DNA of 64,000 nucleotides from Pseudomonadota bacterium (GCA_021807675.1 JAKBCR010000002.1:1-64000); one strand, 5' to 3'. Positions 9,850-19,073 are shown, numbered from the stretch's first letter. Notes: generated by a model from the sequence alone, not told the origin. Program-made: numbers and translations.

Positions 9850-12768
9850 GTGCCGGGGCTTCTCGACCGCTTCGCTGCCACCGCGGCGCTTCGGGCGTGC
9901 GTGCAGCGGCAGCTCGAGGCGCTCGAGTCCGCCTCCCCGGGGCGCCTGGACTCACTGCCATCCGACGTAAGCGAGTCCCTCCCGCTCGTCTTCGCGGCCA
10001 GTGATTTCGTCGCGCAGGCCTGTGCCCGCGACGGTGGCCTGCTGGGCGATCTGATCGGTCATTACGGGCTGACACGCCGCTCGGTGCCCGGCGACTACGC
10101 GGCTCGCGCGCCGGCTGCGGGCTCCAGTTCGGACGCGCAGATGCTATCCATCCTGCGGCGCTGGCGTCGGCGTGAGATGGTGCGAATCGCGTGGCGCGCG
10201 CTGGCTGGCTGGGCGGATGTCGAGGAGACGCTGGCCGATCTCTCCGACTTCGCGGACACGGCCATTCGGATTTCGGTGGAGCACGCCCGGCACGCTCTCA
10301 CTGTCCGCTACGGACAGCCACGCTCGGCCTCGGGAGCGGTGCAGCCGCTGGTCGTCGTCGCCATGGGCAAGCTCGGCGGCCGCGAGCTCAATTTTTCCTC
10401 GGACGTCGATCTGGTGCTGCTCTTTCCGGAGCATGGGGAGACGGACGGCCCGCGGCCGATCGCCAACGAGGAGTTCTTCACCCGCCTCGGGCAGAGCCTC
10501 ATCAGATTGCTGGAAACCGCGACTTCGGACGGCTTTACGCTGCGCGTGGACATGCGGCTGCGTCCCTTCGGCGACAGCGGCCCTCTGGTTGCGAGCTTCG
10601 CTTCGCTGGAGGATTACCTGCCGCTGCACGGGCGTGACTGGGAGCGCTATGCGTACGTCAAGGCGCGGCCGGTTACCGCGCCGGAGCGATATGCCGACAT
10701 CCGCGCCTCCGCGCTCGGCCCTTTCGTCTATCGCCGCTATCTCGACTATGGCGTTTTCGAGAGCCTCCGGGAAATGAAGACGCTCATCGAGCGCGAGGTT
10801 GCGCGGCGCGAGCTTGCCGGCCACATCAAGTTGGGGCCGGGTGGCATCCGCGAGATCGAGTTCATCGTGCAGGCGTTCCAGCTCATTCGCGGCGGGCGCG
10901 AGCGGCGGTTGCAGACGAGCTCGCTTCTTCAGGCGCTCGCCACGTTCAGCGAGTTGCAGATCCTGCCGATCACGGCCGTCGCGGAGCTGCGCTCTGCTTA
11001 TCTTTACCTGAGGCGGCTGGAGAACTGCCTGCAAATGCTTGCCGACGCCCAAGTGCACCTGCTGCCTGCGGACGAGCTCACGCGGGAGCGCATCGCGGTG
11101 GCCATGGGCGCTGCGGATTGGGAGGCGCTGCTGTCGGAGCTCGGCCGGCATCAGGCGTGCGTCAGTGGTCACTTCAACCGGTTCGTCGCCGGAACGTCCG
11201 CGCGCTCCGGTGAGGAGGTGAGGATCGATCTCGGCAGGCCGTGGGACGACGCCGCGGAAGCGGCGGTGCTTGCCGAATCGCTGGGACGCGCCGGCTTCGG
11301 GGAGCCCACGCAGGCGGCGCAGATGTTGCTCGCGCTGCGCGCCTCGGTACTGGTGCGCAAGCTCGACGAGCCCGGGCGGCAACGCCTGCAGGCGCTGTTG
11401 CCGCCGCTGCTCGGGGACATCGGCGCGGCCCGCCTGCCTGGCGCCGAGCAGCTGGCGGTGCTGCGGCGGATCGCCTCCATTCTCGAGGCCACCGGCAAAC
11501 GCTCCGCGTACTTCGCCCTGCTGCGCGAGAGCCCGCCTGCGCGCTCCCGGCTCATCGAGATCTGCCGTCACGGAGAGTTCCTGGTCCGTCAGATCGCCGC
11601 ATACCCGCTGCTGCTCGATGAGCTGGTCGATGAGCGGCTGCTGTCGGCGCTGCCGGGGCGTGAGGCGCTCGCGCGCGAGCTGGAAGCCGCCATGCAGCAG
11701 GTCGATGATGAAGACCCGGAGCGGCAAGTCGAGGCACTCTGCCACTTTCAGCGCGCCGCCATCTTCAGGGTCGCGGTGGCGGACCTGACCGGACGGCTGC
11801 CGGTCATGCGGGTGAGCGATCGGCTCACCGAGATCGCCGAGCTCATCGTCGCGCGTGCGATGGAGCTGGCTTGGCGGCAGATCACCGCGCAGTTCGGCAT
11901 GCCGCACTGCGGGGAGGGCGCGCAAAGGCGTCCCGTGAGCATTTGCGCCGTGGGGTACGGCAAGCTCGGCGGCCTGGAATTGGGCTATGCGTCGGATCTC
12001 GACCTCGTGTTTTTGCACGATTCCCGCGGCGAACGTCAGGAGACGGACGTTGCGGGCGCGGCAGGCGCGGCCGCACAGCCGATCGAGAACCAGCTTTTCT
12101 TCGTGCGTCTGGCGCAGCGGCTGGTACACATCCTCACCATGCATTCGGCGGCGGGCCGGCTCTACGAGGTGGACGTGCGCCTGAGGCCGAGCGGCAAGGG
12201 CGGTTTGCTAGTGACCCAGATCGATGCCTTTGCCGAGTACCAGCGGCGCGACGCCTGGACCTGGGAGCATCAGGCGCTGCTTCACGCGCGGGCGGTGGCT
12301 GGCGCCCCGGCACTGTGCGCCGAGTTCGAGCGCACCCGCCTGGACGTGCTCCGCCACGCGGTGCGACGCGAGACGCTCCGGGATGAGGTGCGGTCTATGC
12401 GCGAGCGCATGCGGCGGGAGCTCTCGAAGGGCGGTGACGGCCGGCTGGATCTGAAGCAGGATGCGGGCGGTATCGCCGATATTGAGTTCCTCGCGCAGTA
12501 CTGGGCGTTGAAATGGGCCTGCGATCATCCGCCCGTGGCCATGTTCTCCGATACCGTCCGCCAGCTCGAGTCGGTGGCTTCGGGGGATCTCGTCCCCCAG
12601 GCGACCGTGGATGTCCTCACGGCGGCTTACCGCGCGTACCGCTCGCGGATGCACCACCTATCCCTGGCGGGCGGCGCGGGACTGGTTTCCGCGGACGAGT
12701 TCGTCACAGAGCGCGCCGCGGTCACTGCGATATGGGATGAGGTGATGGGGCGGGCTGGCAGGGTATAA
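9850..12768 (+). CDS. glnE: Bifunctional glutamine synthetase adenylyltransferase/adenylyl-removing enzyme
   Basis: Adenylylates and deadenylylates glutamine synthetase in response to PII signals, tuning nitrogen assimilation. The 972-residue length is normal. Two nucleotidyltransferase domains are visible: the N-terminal deadenylylase with GKLGGRELNFSSDVDL at about 174-189, and the C-terminal adenylylase with GYGKLGGLELGYASDLDL about 530 residues later. Each is followed by its GlnD_UR-type helical domain. The start is a GTG at 9850, six bases after the upstream gene's stop. A small zinc-finger gene follows after seven bases. Confidence 0.97.
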   Translation: MPGLLDRFAATAALRACVQRQLEALESASPGRLDSLPSDVSESLPLVFAASDFVAQACARDGGLLGDLIGHYGLTRRSVPGDYAARAPAAGSSSDAQMLSILRRWRRREMVRIAWRALAGWADVEETLADLSDFADTAIRISVEHARHALTVRYGQPRSASGAVQPLVVVAMGKLGGRELNFSSDVDLVLLFPEHGETDGPRPIANEEFFTRLGQSLIRLLETATSDGFTLRVDMRLRPFGDSGPLVASFASLEDYLPLHGRDWERYAYVKARPVTAPERYADIRASALGPFVYRRYLDYGVFESLREMKTLIEREVARRELAGHIKLGPGGIREIEFIVQAFQLIRGGRERRLQTSSLLQALATFSELQILPITAVAELRSAYLYLRRLENCLQMLADAQVHLLPADELTRERIAVAMGAADWEALLSELGRHQACVSGHFNRFVAGTSARSGEEVRIDLGRPWDDAAEAAVLAESLGRAGFGEPTQAAQMLLALRASVLVRKLDEPGRQRLQALLPPLLGDIGAARLPGAEQLAVLRRIASILEATGKRSAYFALLRESPPARSRLIEICRHGEFLVRQIAAYPLLLDELVDERLLSALPGREALARELEAAMQQVDDEDPERQVEALCHFQRAAIFRVAVADLTGRLPVMRVSDRLTEIAELIVARAMELAWRQITAQFGMPHCGEGAQRRPVSICAVGYGKLGGLELGYASDLDLVFLHDSRGERQETDVAGAAGAAAQPIENQLFFVRLAQRLVHILTMHSAAGRLYEVDVRLRPSGKGGLLVTQIDAFAEYQRRDAWTWEHQALLHARAVAGAPALCAEFERTRLDVLRHAVRRETLRDEVRSMRERMRRELSKGGDGRLDLKQDAGGIADIEFLAQYWALKWACDHPPVAMFSDTVRQLESVASGDLVPQATVDVLTAAYRAYRSRMHHLSLAGGAGLVSADEFVTERAAVTAIWDEVMGRAGRV

Positions 12769-12769
12769 T
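12764..12769 (+). promoter_or_regulatory. Perfect -10 box just ahead of the small zinc-finger gene
   Basis: TATAAT overlaps the glnE stop codon and ends six bases before the ATG at 12776. A transcript starting 6-7 bases downstream would begin at or next to that ATG, so the mRNA would be leaderless or nearly so. No convincing -35 box is seen. Confidence 0.35.
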
Positions 12770-12775
12770 TATTTC

Positions 12776-12973
12776 ATGGCCGCTCAACCCAGATCGCTGA
12801 TTCAGTCCAACGCGCAGAATCAGTACGAGGTCACTGTAGAGGATCTGCCTCTGTCGTGCCCGATGCCGCAGATGTATCTCTGGAACTCCCACCCACGGGT
12901 CTACCTGCCCATCGAGAAGACAGGGTGGGCAAAGTGCCCTTATTGCAGCGCAGAGTTCACCCTGCGCCGGTAG
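12776..12973 (+). CDS. Small zinc-finger protein (zf-CHCC type)
   Basis: A 65-residue protein with the zf-CHCC pattern: LSCPMP, then NSHPRVYLPI, then KCPYCSAEF, supplying one Cys, one His and two Cys. The same fold occurs in the mitochondrial complex I subunit NDUFS6. Small stand-alone copies like this are conserved in gammaproteobacteria, with unknown function. No Shine-Dalgarno is visible, and a TATAAT lies six bases upstream, suggesting a leaderless start. The stop codon lies in the loop of a perfect 20-bp inverted repeat. Confidence 0.9.
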   Translation: MAAQPRSLIQSNAQNQYEVTVEDLPLSCPMPQMYLWNSHPRVYLPIEKTGWAKCPYCSAEFTLRR

Positions 12974-12995
12974 GCCGCAGGGTGAACTCTGCGCT
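12947..12995. repeat. Perfect 20-bp inverted repeat spanning a stop codon
   Basis: The last coding bases of the zinc-finger gene (12947-12966) are repeated exactly in inverse orientation at 12976-12995, with a nine-base loop that contains the TAG stop. The right arm leads directly into an R1 repeat copy. There is no T-run, but the stem would be extremely stable in RNA. Confidence 0.9.
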
Positions 12996-12999
12996 GATG

Positions 13000-13142
13000 G
13001 CGCAAATCGCTCCCGGCGATTTGCGCGGCCAGCCCATTGACAGGGATTCATCTCGCGGCCCAGGGGGCGGCCTCTCCGAGACCCGCCAGCGCAAGGGGCA
13101 GCGCCCCAGGAAACGGCCGCTCATTTGCTTGCTTTCGCACGG
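13000..13142 (+). repeat. R1 repeat, copy b (long variant)
   Basis: Opens with an 11-bp stem GCGCAAATCGC/GCGATTTGCGC and loop TCCCG (13000-13026), then GGCCAGCCCA, CTCGCGGCCCAGGG and the tail TTGCTTTCGCACGG. The first hairpin is identical, all 27 bases, to that of the copy at 45.8 kb. It fills the gap between the zinc-finger gene and the 3' end of the convergent waaA. Confidence 0.85.
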
Positions 13143-13144
13143 TG

Positions 13145-14422
13145 TCACTCGCTGTGCAGCAGCGAATCGATCAGGTCCATGAGCTTCTCCAGTGCCCCAC
13201 GGTTTCGGTCGACCGCTTCGCGGCCGCGGTTTCCCATTTCCATGCGGCGTGGCTGATCGGAGAGCAGATCGGCCACTCGCGCGCCCAGCTCCGTGCCATT
13301 GTGCACGATCTGCGCGGAGCCGCAGTCCAGCAGCAACCGTGCGATGTCTGCACCGTTGGAATTGTGGGGTCCGGTCAGGACGGGGAGACCCACAGATGCC
13401 GGCTCCAGCAGGTTATGGCCGCCGATGGGAGCGATGCTGCCGCCGACGAAGGCAACGTCCGCCGCAGCGTAGAAATATAGTAGCTCTCCCAGAGTGTCTA
13501 GCAGAAGCACATCTGATGCGTCCCTTGCCGCATCCGGTTCGGGCCGTTGCGAGCGACGCGTGAACGCGACTCCCTGCCGCTCGAGCCAACTGGCCACTTC
13601 GCCGAATCGAGCGGGGTGACGTGGCGCGAGCACCAGCAGCGCCCCGGAGTGGACGGCACGCACGTGCCGGTGAGCCTCCAGCACCGCCTCTTCCTCCGCA
13701 CCTCCATGAGTGCTGCCCGCTACCCATACCGCGCGCCTCGCCGCGTACCGCTCGCGCAAAGCCCGGCTGCGCTCGCCAATGTCCAGTGGCAATGTCAGAT
13801 CGAACTTCAGATTCCCGGTAATGTGCGTTCGCTCCACCGCCGCGCCGAGAGCGCGGAAGCGCTCGGCATCTCCCTCACCTTGCGCTGCGATCACTACACC
13901 GCTCGCCACGGTCTCCGTGAATAGCGCACCAAGACGCCGGTAGCGATCGATCGAGCGGCGTGACAGGCGCGCGCTGGCGATGACCAGAGGGATGCGGCGA
14001 CGCCGGCATTGACGATACAGGTTGGGCCAGAGCTCGGTCTCGATGATCACCGCGATGCGCGGGCGCGTGCGATCGAGAAAGCGACGCACCGATCCAGGCA
14101 GGTCGAACGGCAGAAAGCGCACGTCGGCCAGCTCGCCGAGCAACCCGCGTGCTCGCGCGGCGCCCGTGGGCGTGAAGGTTGTCACCAGCACCGGGGTTTG
14201 CGGATGACGGCTGCGCAGCGCGCGGACCAGTGCCGCCGCCGCCTGCACCTCACCGACGGATACGGCATGCACCCAGACAGGAGAGTGCGCCAGGCGCGGA
14301 CCGAATCCGAATCGCTCACCAAAGTTTCGCCAGTAGCTGCGGTCGCGCAGGCCGCGCAGGGCGAGCATCGCCGAGACGACCGGAGCGGCAAGGTACATCG
14401 CCGCCAGATAGAGCAGGCGCAT
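13145..14422 (-). CDS. waaA: 3-deoxy-D-manno-octulosonic acid (Kdo) transferase
   Basis: Adds Kdo to lipid IV-A in inner-core LPS synthesis, at the inner face of the inner membrane (GT30). The start MRLLYLAAMYLAAPVVSAMLALRG gives 425 residues with an N-terminal membrane anchor; the open frame extends upstream but without family resemblance. Landmarks are NFGERFGFGP, WVHAVSVGEVQAA with the catalytic glutamate, TTFTPTGAARA, VIIETELWPNL, GNLKFDL, APRHPARFGEV and FVGGSIAPIGGHNLLEPA. It overlaps no neighbour; kdkA lies 11 bp upstream on the same strand, forming a Kdo-processing pair. Confidence 0.96.
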   Translation of the reverse strand: MRLLYLAAMYLAAPVVSAMLALRGLRDRSYWRNFGERFGFGPRLAHSPVWVHAVSVGEVQAAAALVRALRSRHPQTPVLVTTFTPTGAARARGLLGELADVRFLPFDLPGSVRRFLDRTRPRIAVIIETELWPNLYRQCRRRRIPLVIASARLSRRSIDRYRRLGALFTETVASGVVIAAQGEGDAERFRALGAAVERTHITGNLKFDLTLPLDIGERSRALRERYAARRAVWVAGSTHGGAEEEAVLEAHRHVRAVHSGALLVLAPRHPARFGEVASWLERQGVAFTRRSQRPEPDAARDASDVLLLDTLGELLYFYAAADVAFVGGSIAPIGGHNLLEPASVGLPVLTGPHNSNGADIARLLLDCGSAQIVHNGTELGARVADLLSDQPRRMEMGNRGREAVDRNRGALEKLMDLIDSLLHSE

Positions 14423-14433
14423 GGCGGCCGCGA

Positions 14434-15195
14434 TCAGCCGGGCGGCGGCTCGCGGGCCGCGGCCGGCTTCCGATAGCCGTCGAGCAGCGCGTGCCAATCG
14501 GCCTCGGAGAACCGGTCGGCAGGCAGTCCGTAAGTGATCTTCTCCAGAGAGCGTCGCAGACGCACGAGATTGGCGTCGCGCCAAAGACCCGCCCGGCGGA
14601 GCTGACAGCGGTCGAAATCGACCAGAAAAACGGTGTCCTCGCTGAGCACCACGTTGTGCGCGTTGAGATCGGCATGACAGACGCCGAAGTCGTGGAAGCG
14701 CCGGATGCAGCGTCCGATCGAGATCCATGTCACGATGGACAGCGCGCCGAGGCCCAAGCATTCGGCGAGCGATCCGACTGTCGAGAGCCGTTCCGTAATG
14801 ATGTCGCCGCGGTAGGTGCGGCCATCGCGCACATAGCGGGCGGCGATCGGCGCCGGCACGGGCAAGCCGGCGCGGTGCAGGCGGTAGGTGATGGACCATT
14901 CCGCGAAGGGCCGCGTTTGCTCCTCGCCGCGCCAGATGTACCGGTCCGAGGAGAGCCGCGACATGAGTCCGCCGCGATGATAGTGGCGCAATACCAGCAG
15001 GCGGTCGCGGCTGCGCACGAAGTGCGTGGTACCCCGGCCGCGTGCGGTGCCGTCGAGCTCGTTGCGGGAGCTCCAGTACCGGGGGTCGAACCAGGCGGCA
15101 GTCAAATTGCGGGCCCGGGACGCGTCGTATAGCATTGCGCCTCCCTCGACGACCTTGTGCTTGACTTCCGATCCGAGCGGCCAGCGACCGCTCAT
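14434..15195 (-). CDS. kdkA: 3-deoxy-D-manno-octulosonic acid (Kdo) kinase
   Basis: Phosphorylates Kdo on lipid A using ATP, a reaction in bacteria with mono-Kdo or heptose-poor inner cores. The protein-kinase-like fold of the KdkA/InaA group is shown by the catalytic loop CHADLNAHNVVL (H174, D176, N181) and the metal-binding LVDFDRC (D193), with the N-terminal RGGLMSRLSSDRYIW and RPFAEWSITYRLHRAGLPVP. The length of 253 is typical. It sits upstream of waaA in the same direction and 32 bp from the divergent heptosyltransferase-like gene, in keeping with a core-LPS cluster. Confidence 0.93.
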   Translation of the reverse strand: MSGRWPLGSEVKHKVVEGGAMLYDASRARNLTAAWFDPRYWSSRNELDGTARGRGTTHFVRSRDRLLVLRHYHRGGLMSRLSSDRYIWRGEEQTRPFAEWSITYRLHRAGLPVPAPIAARYVRDGRTYRGDIITERLSTVGSLAECLGLGALSIVTWISIGRCIRRFHDFGVCHADLNAHNVVLSEDTVFLVDFDRCQLRRAGLWRDANLVRLRRSLEKITYGLPADRFSEADWHALLDGYRKPAAAREPPPG

Positions 15196-15227
15196 GTGAC
15201 CCAGTACCTCACGCCATACCCTCTGAG

Positions 15228-16337
15228 GTGCGCCTTCTGTTGACGATGGGCCCCGGGAAATTCCCCAGGCAAAAACTGCCGCTCGACCGACCGCCTCTCA
15301 CCGTCTGCCTGCTGAGACTCTCGGCACTCGGTGACACCTGCCACGCCGTCCCGGTGGTCAGGGCGCTGCAGCGCGCATGGCCGCAGACGAAGCTGACATG
15401 GATCATCGGCAAAGCGGAGTCGCGCCTCATGGAGCTCATCGATGGCGTGGAGTTTATCACTGTGGACAAGCGGGCCGGCTTTGCGGCGCGTCGCGATCTT
15501 CGCGCGCGGCTGCGCGGACGGCGTTTCGATGTGCTGCTGCACATGCAGCTGTCGTTTCGCGCGAGCCTCGTTTCGAGTGTCGTGCCGGCAACCATCCGGC
15601 TCGGCTTCGACAAGCCGCGCGCACGGGAGCTGCAATGGCTCTTCACCAATGCACGGATCCGACCCCGTTCGCGTGAGCATGTCCTCGACAGCTTCTTGGG
15701 CTTCCTCGAGGCACTCGGCATCCAAGACCGTGCGCTGCGCTGGGACGTCCCGCTGCCACCCGCTGCGCTGGATTACGCCCAGAAGCTCATTCCGGACGCA
15801 GGGCCTACGCTCATCATCAGTCCCTGCTCCAGCCACTCGCGCCGCAATTGGCGTGCGGACGCCTATGCGGCTGTGGCCAACCATGCGGCGCGGCGCCACG
15901 GAATGCGTGTAATCCTCGCGGGGGGGCCCACGGCGTTGGAGCGGGACATCGGCGAGCAGATCCATCGCCTGGCGCAGGCGCCGCTCATCAATCAGATCGG
16001 GCGCGACACGCTGCCGCAGATGCTGGCGCTGCTCGCGCGCGCGACGGCGCTCCTGACGCCCGACTCAGGACCGGCTCATATGGCGACCATGGTGGGTACT
16101 CCGGTGATTGGTCTCTATGCGGCGACGAATCCTGCCCGTAGCGGCCCCTACCTCTCGCGCAGGTGGTGCGTAGACGCCTATGCGCTGGCTGCACGCCATT
16201 TTCGGGGACGGGCTGCGGAGCAGCTGCCCTGGACCGAGAAGATCGAGGAGCCTGGAGTCATGGACCTCATCGAGGTGGCGCAGGTCACCGCGAAGCTCGA
16301 CGAGCTGTTGAGCACCGGGAACTGTCCGCCGCGGTAG
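15228..16337 (+). CDS. Heptosyltransferase-like glycosyltransferase (GT9)
   Basis: A GT9 family enzyme related to WaaC/WaaF, which transfer ADP-heptose to the LPS core. Visible are the GT9 entry VCLLRLSALGDTCHAVPVVRAL, LIISPCSSHSRRNWRADAYAAVA, VILAGGPTALE and the nucleotide-sugar site LTPDSGPAHMATMVGTPVIGLY. Length 369. The GTG at 15228 is used here; an ATG at 15246 is also possible. It is divergent from kdkA by 32 bp and followed by the DUF6165 gene, suggesting a core-oligosaccharide locus. The exact acceptor is not deducible. Confidence 0.9.
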   Translation: MRLLLTMGPGKFPRQKLPLDRPPLTVCLLRLSALGDTCHAVPVVRALQRAWPQTKLTWIIGKAESRLMELIDGVEFITVDKRAGFAARRDLRARLRGRRFDVLLHMQLSFRASLVSSVVPATIRLGFDKPRARELQWLFTNARIRPRSREHVLDSFLGFLEALGIQDRALRWDVPLPPAALDYAQKLIPDAGPTLIISPCSSHSRRNWRADAYAAVANHAARRHGMRVILAGGPTALERDIGEQIHRLAQAPLINQIGRDTLPQMLALLARATALLTPDSGPAHMATMVGTPVIGLYAATNPARSGPYLSRRWCVDAYALAARHFRGRAAEQLPWTEKIEEPGVMDLIEVAQVTAKLDELLSTGNCPPR

Positions 16338-16419
16338 CGGCGAGTGGCACGGGGCGGGCTGGAGCAGGGCCCGCGCAGCGCGATGCCCGCATCCCGCGCT
16401 TTGTACTAGCATACGAGCC

Positions 16420-16809
16420 ATGACGGACATTGTGGTGCCCATCTCCCCGGGGGAGCTGCTCGATAAGATCACCATTCTCAGGATCAAGGCGGCGCGTATC
16501 CTCGATTCGGCGCGGCTTGCCAACGTGCGGCTCGAGCTCGACCTGCTGCAGGAGACCTGGCGCGAGTCGCGCTTCGCCGCGGCCGACATTGCTCGGGACG
16601 AGCGCGCGCTGCAGGAGGTCAACGAGCGGTTGTGGGACATCGAGGATCGGATCCGCGAGAAGGAGGCGCGGCAGGCCTTCGACCGCGAGTTCATCGAGCT
16701 CGCCCGCGCCGTCTACCGCTCGAACGATGAGCGGGCGGCGATCAAGAAGCGAATCAACGTCGCATTGGGATCGCGGCTGGTGGAAGAGAAATCATACCAG
16801 GGCTACTGA
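16420..16809 (+). CDS. DUF6165 family protein
   Basis: A 129-residue, highly charged, largely helical protein beginning MTDIVVPISPGELLDKITILRIKAARI, the recognisable DUF6165 opening. No signal peptide or membrane segment is present. The family has no known function, but its members are frequently near glycosyltransferase genes. Here it follows a GT9 gene by 82 bp in the same direction and ends 19 bp before the convergent tolC. A role in LPS or glycan metabolism is only inferred from context. Confidence 0.85.
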   Translation: MTDIVVPISPGELLDKITILRIKAARILDSARLANVRLELDLLQETWRESRFAAADIARDERALQEVNERLWDIEDRIREKEARQAFDREFIELARAVYRSNDERAAIKKRINVALGSRLVEEKSYQGY

Positions 16810-16828
16810 TATCGGCGCGCGGCGGGCA

Positions 16829-18337
16829 CTACGGCTGCGGTGGCAGTTTCGGGGGTGGCGGTGGCGGGCTCGGAGTGGGGGCCGGCGCCGGAGGCGTCAT
16901 GGCTTCCGGTGTGATCGGGCCTGGGGAGACCGACGCCGGCGTGGTCAGCCAACGGTTGATGGCCTGCACCTCGTTGGGGTCGAGAGTGCCGGCCGCATAT
17001 CGCAGCTGCACGACGCTGTTGATGTACGTGTAGCGGCTGGAGGCGTAGTTGGTTCTCGCCAGCACGAGCGTACTCAACGAATTGAGAACGTCGACCTCGG
17101 TCTGCGTGCCGACCCGGTAGCCCGTCTCCGTCGCGTGATAAGCCGTCTCACTGGAGGTGAGCGCCTGCTGCAGCGCCTGCACGTTGGCGATCCCCGTGAT
17201 GACGCCGAGGTAAGCATCACGGGCCTGCTGTCTGGTCGTGCGAGCGGCTTGCTCGTACGCGTCCTTGGCGGCGATCCATTGGTACTGCGCCTGATGCACG
17301 CGCGCTTCTGTTCCACCGCCGCTGAAGATCGGAACGGTGACCTGCAGTCCGATCTCGCGGTCGTTCGACCACGACGGCAGCCCCTGGAAGGTGCCGTTGA
17401 TGCCGATTAGCGACTCATCGACGCTCGAGCTGTTGAATGTGCGGCTGGCGATCAGGCTGAGGGTGGGCAAATGACCGCCGAAGGCGATGCGGACGTTGTC
17501 GCGCGCGACGTCGGCAGCCAGTCGGCTCGCGATCAGCGAGAGGTTCTGCCGGAGCGAGGTCCGCACCCACTGATTCTGGTTGGAAGGGCTCGGCATCACG
17601 AGCGGCATGTCGGCGCCGGGCTCGGATAGCGTTTCGTACTGCCGTCCGGTAATGACCTCGAGCTGATCCTGGGCGCTGGCCAGCGACTGTTTGGCGGAGA
17701 TCACCGCAGCCGCGGCCGTATCGCGCGCGGCGCGAGCCTGCTCGACGTCGGTGATGGCGATCAGTCCGACCTGGTAGCGCTTATTGGCCTGCTCGAGCTG
17801 TAGATTGAATGCGCGGAGAGAGGACTCCTGTGCTTGCAGCGTGTCGAGCGCCGAGAGGACGTTGAAGTAGGCCGTCGCGACGCGGAGGATGAGGTTCTGC
17901 TCTGCCGCCTCATAGGTCGCCTGGGCCTCGGCCACCTGACTGTCGGCTGACTTGAGGCTCATCCAGTCGGGCCAGGAGAAAAGCTGCTCCGAGAGGTTCA
18001 GGCTCCACTGCTTGGCGCCGATACTATCGGTACTGTAGATGGAAAACGGGGCGGGCGCGCCGGAGGCGGACACCTGGGACTGGGTCGTCCGACCGGCGGA
18101 ATGGGTCCACGTCTTCCCGGCCGATGCAGAGATCTGCGGCAGGAGAGCCGCCCAGGCCTCGGGCCGAGCCTCGCGCGCGGCCATGTAGTTCGCGTGGGCC
18201 TGCTGGAAGGTCTGGTCGTTGGCCAGGGCATCCTGGTAGACCTGAACGAAGTCCGCGGCCGTGGCCATGTTCGAGAGTCCCGTGACGAAGCCGGCACAGA
18301 GAAGGGCCAGGCTCGATATCCGTGCGGCGCGGCGCAT
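16829..18337 (-). CDS. tolC: TolC family outer-membrane efflux protein
   Basis: Outer-membrane channel of tripartite efflux pumps and type I secretion. A signal peptide (MRRAARISSLALLCAGFVTG..MATA) is followed by DFVQVYQDALANDQTFQQA, the typical TolC start. Two structural repeats are seen, each with long coiled-coil helices and a YRVGT/YQVGL motif (YQVGLIAITDVEQARA, YRVGTQTEVDVLNS). Length 502. The last 40 residues are Pro-rich (a run of prolines in TPSPPPPPP) beyond the usual fold. pcm lies 39 bp upstream on the same strand, a pairing widespread in gammaproteobacteria. Confidence 0.96.
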   Translation of the reverse strand: MRRAARISSLALLCAGFVTGLSNMATAADFVQVYQDALANDQTFQQAHANYMAAREARPEAWAALLPQISASAGKTWTHSAGRTTQSQVSASGAPAPFSIYSTDSIGAKQWSLNLSEQLFSWPDWMSLKSADSQVAEAQATYEAAEQNLILRVATAYFNVLSALDTLQAQESSLRAFNLQLEQANKRYQVGLIAITDVEQARAARDTAAAAVISAKQSLASAQDQLEVITGRQYETLSEPGADMPLVMPSPSNQNQWVRTSLRQNLSLIASRLAADVARDNVRIAFGGHLPTLSLIASRTFNSSSVDESLIGINGTFQGLPSWSNDREIGLQVTVPIFSGGGTEARVHQAQYQWIAAKDAYEQAARTTRQQARDAYLGVITGIANVQALQQALTSSETAYHATETGYRVGTQTEVDVLNSLSTLVLARTNYASSRYTYINSVVQLRYAAGTLDPNEVQAINRWLTTPASVSPGPITPEAMTPPAPAPTPSPPPPPPKLPPQP

Positions 18338-18376
18338 AATCTTGCAGAGACGCTCCGGGTTCCTGGAGAGAGGCGC

Positions 18377-19027
18377 TTAAAACACAAAACCCTGTGGTCG
18401 AGTTGCATGTACGAGCGGATCGATGACCGTCTCGAACAGGCTCTCTGTGCCCCACGCATCCTCGGTGATCCGGCGAATGAGCCGGGCCTCCATCACCGGA
18501 GGGTCCCCGACTACGACGAAGAGCCGTCCGCCGACCGCGAGCTGGCGCAGGAAGCGGTCGTCGGGGACTGGGAGCGAGGCCGTCATCGCAATCGCGTCGT
18601 AACGGATGTCGGAGTCGAGCCCCGTGGCATCCTGGGCGAGGATCTCCACCTCCCGGAGTCCGACCGAGGCGATGTTGCGGCGGGAGAGCTCGGCGAGCTC
18701 GGGGAAGATCTCGAGAGAGCGGACGAATGCGCCGCCTGCGCGCAGGCAAGCTGTCACGAACCCGGAGCCCGCACCTACCTCGAGCACCCGCTCACTGCCC
18801 GTGAGAGCGAGGGCCTGGAGGAGCCGGCCTACGACACTTGGCCGCAGCATGTGCTGACCGCACGGCAGTGGAATCTCCACGTCCGCAAAAGCCAGGAAGC
18901 GATGCTGCGGCGCGACGAATGCCTCGCGCGGCACCTGGCGCAATATCTCGAGAACCCGCGCATCGAGCACGTCCCATGCGCGCACCTGCTGCTCGATCAT
19001 CTGCTCGCGTGCTTGAACGGTGGACAT
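18377..19027 (-). CDS. pcm: Protein-L-isoaspartate O-methyltransferase family protein
   Basis: A SAM-dependent methyltransferase of the PCMT family, which starts repair of isoaspartyl residues. Visible are MIEQQVRAWDVLD, VPREAFVAPQHRFLAFADVEIPLPCGQHMLRPSVVGRLLQAL and the SAM site VLEVGAGSGFVTACLRA. At 216 residues it has the normal size. In the group of Pcm-like proteins encoded next to tolC the true substrate is often untested, so the name is by family. It is cotranscribed with tolC. Confidence 0.9.
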   Translation of the reverse strand: MSTVQAREQMIEQQVRAWDVLDARVLEILRQVPREAFVAPQHRFLAFADVEIPLPCGQHMLRPSVVGRLLQALALTGSERVLEVGAGSGFVTACLRAGGAFVRSLEIFPELAELSRRNIASVGLREVEILAQDATGLDSDIRYDAIAMTASLPVPDDRFLRQLAVGGRLFVVVGDPPVMEARLIRRITEDAWGTESLFETVIDPLVHATRPQGFVF

Positions 19028-19073
19028 CTTGATCGGCGCTCCGATTGGACTTATTGCATTCCGGGGGCGGGGG

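Noticed and set aside
10144..12144. A 666-codon minus-strand ORF opposite glnE
   Set aside because: Shadow of glnE; low-complexity Arg/Gln/Ala-rich composition.
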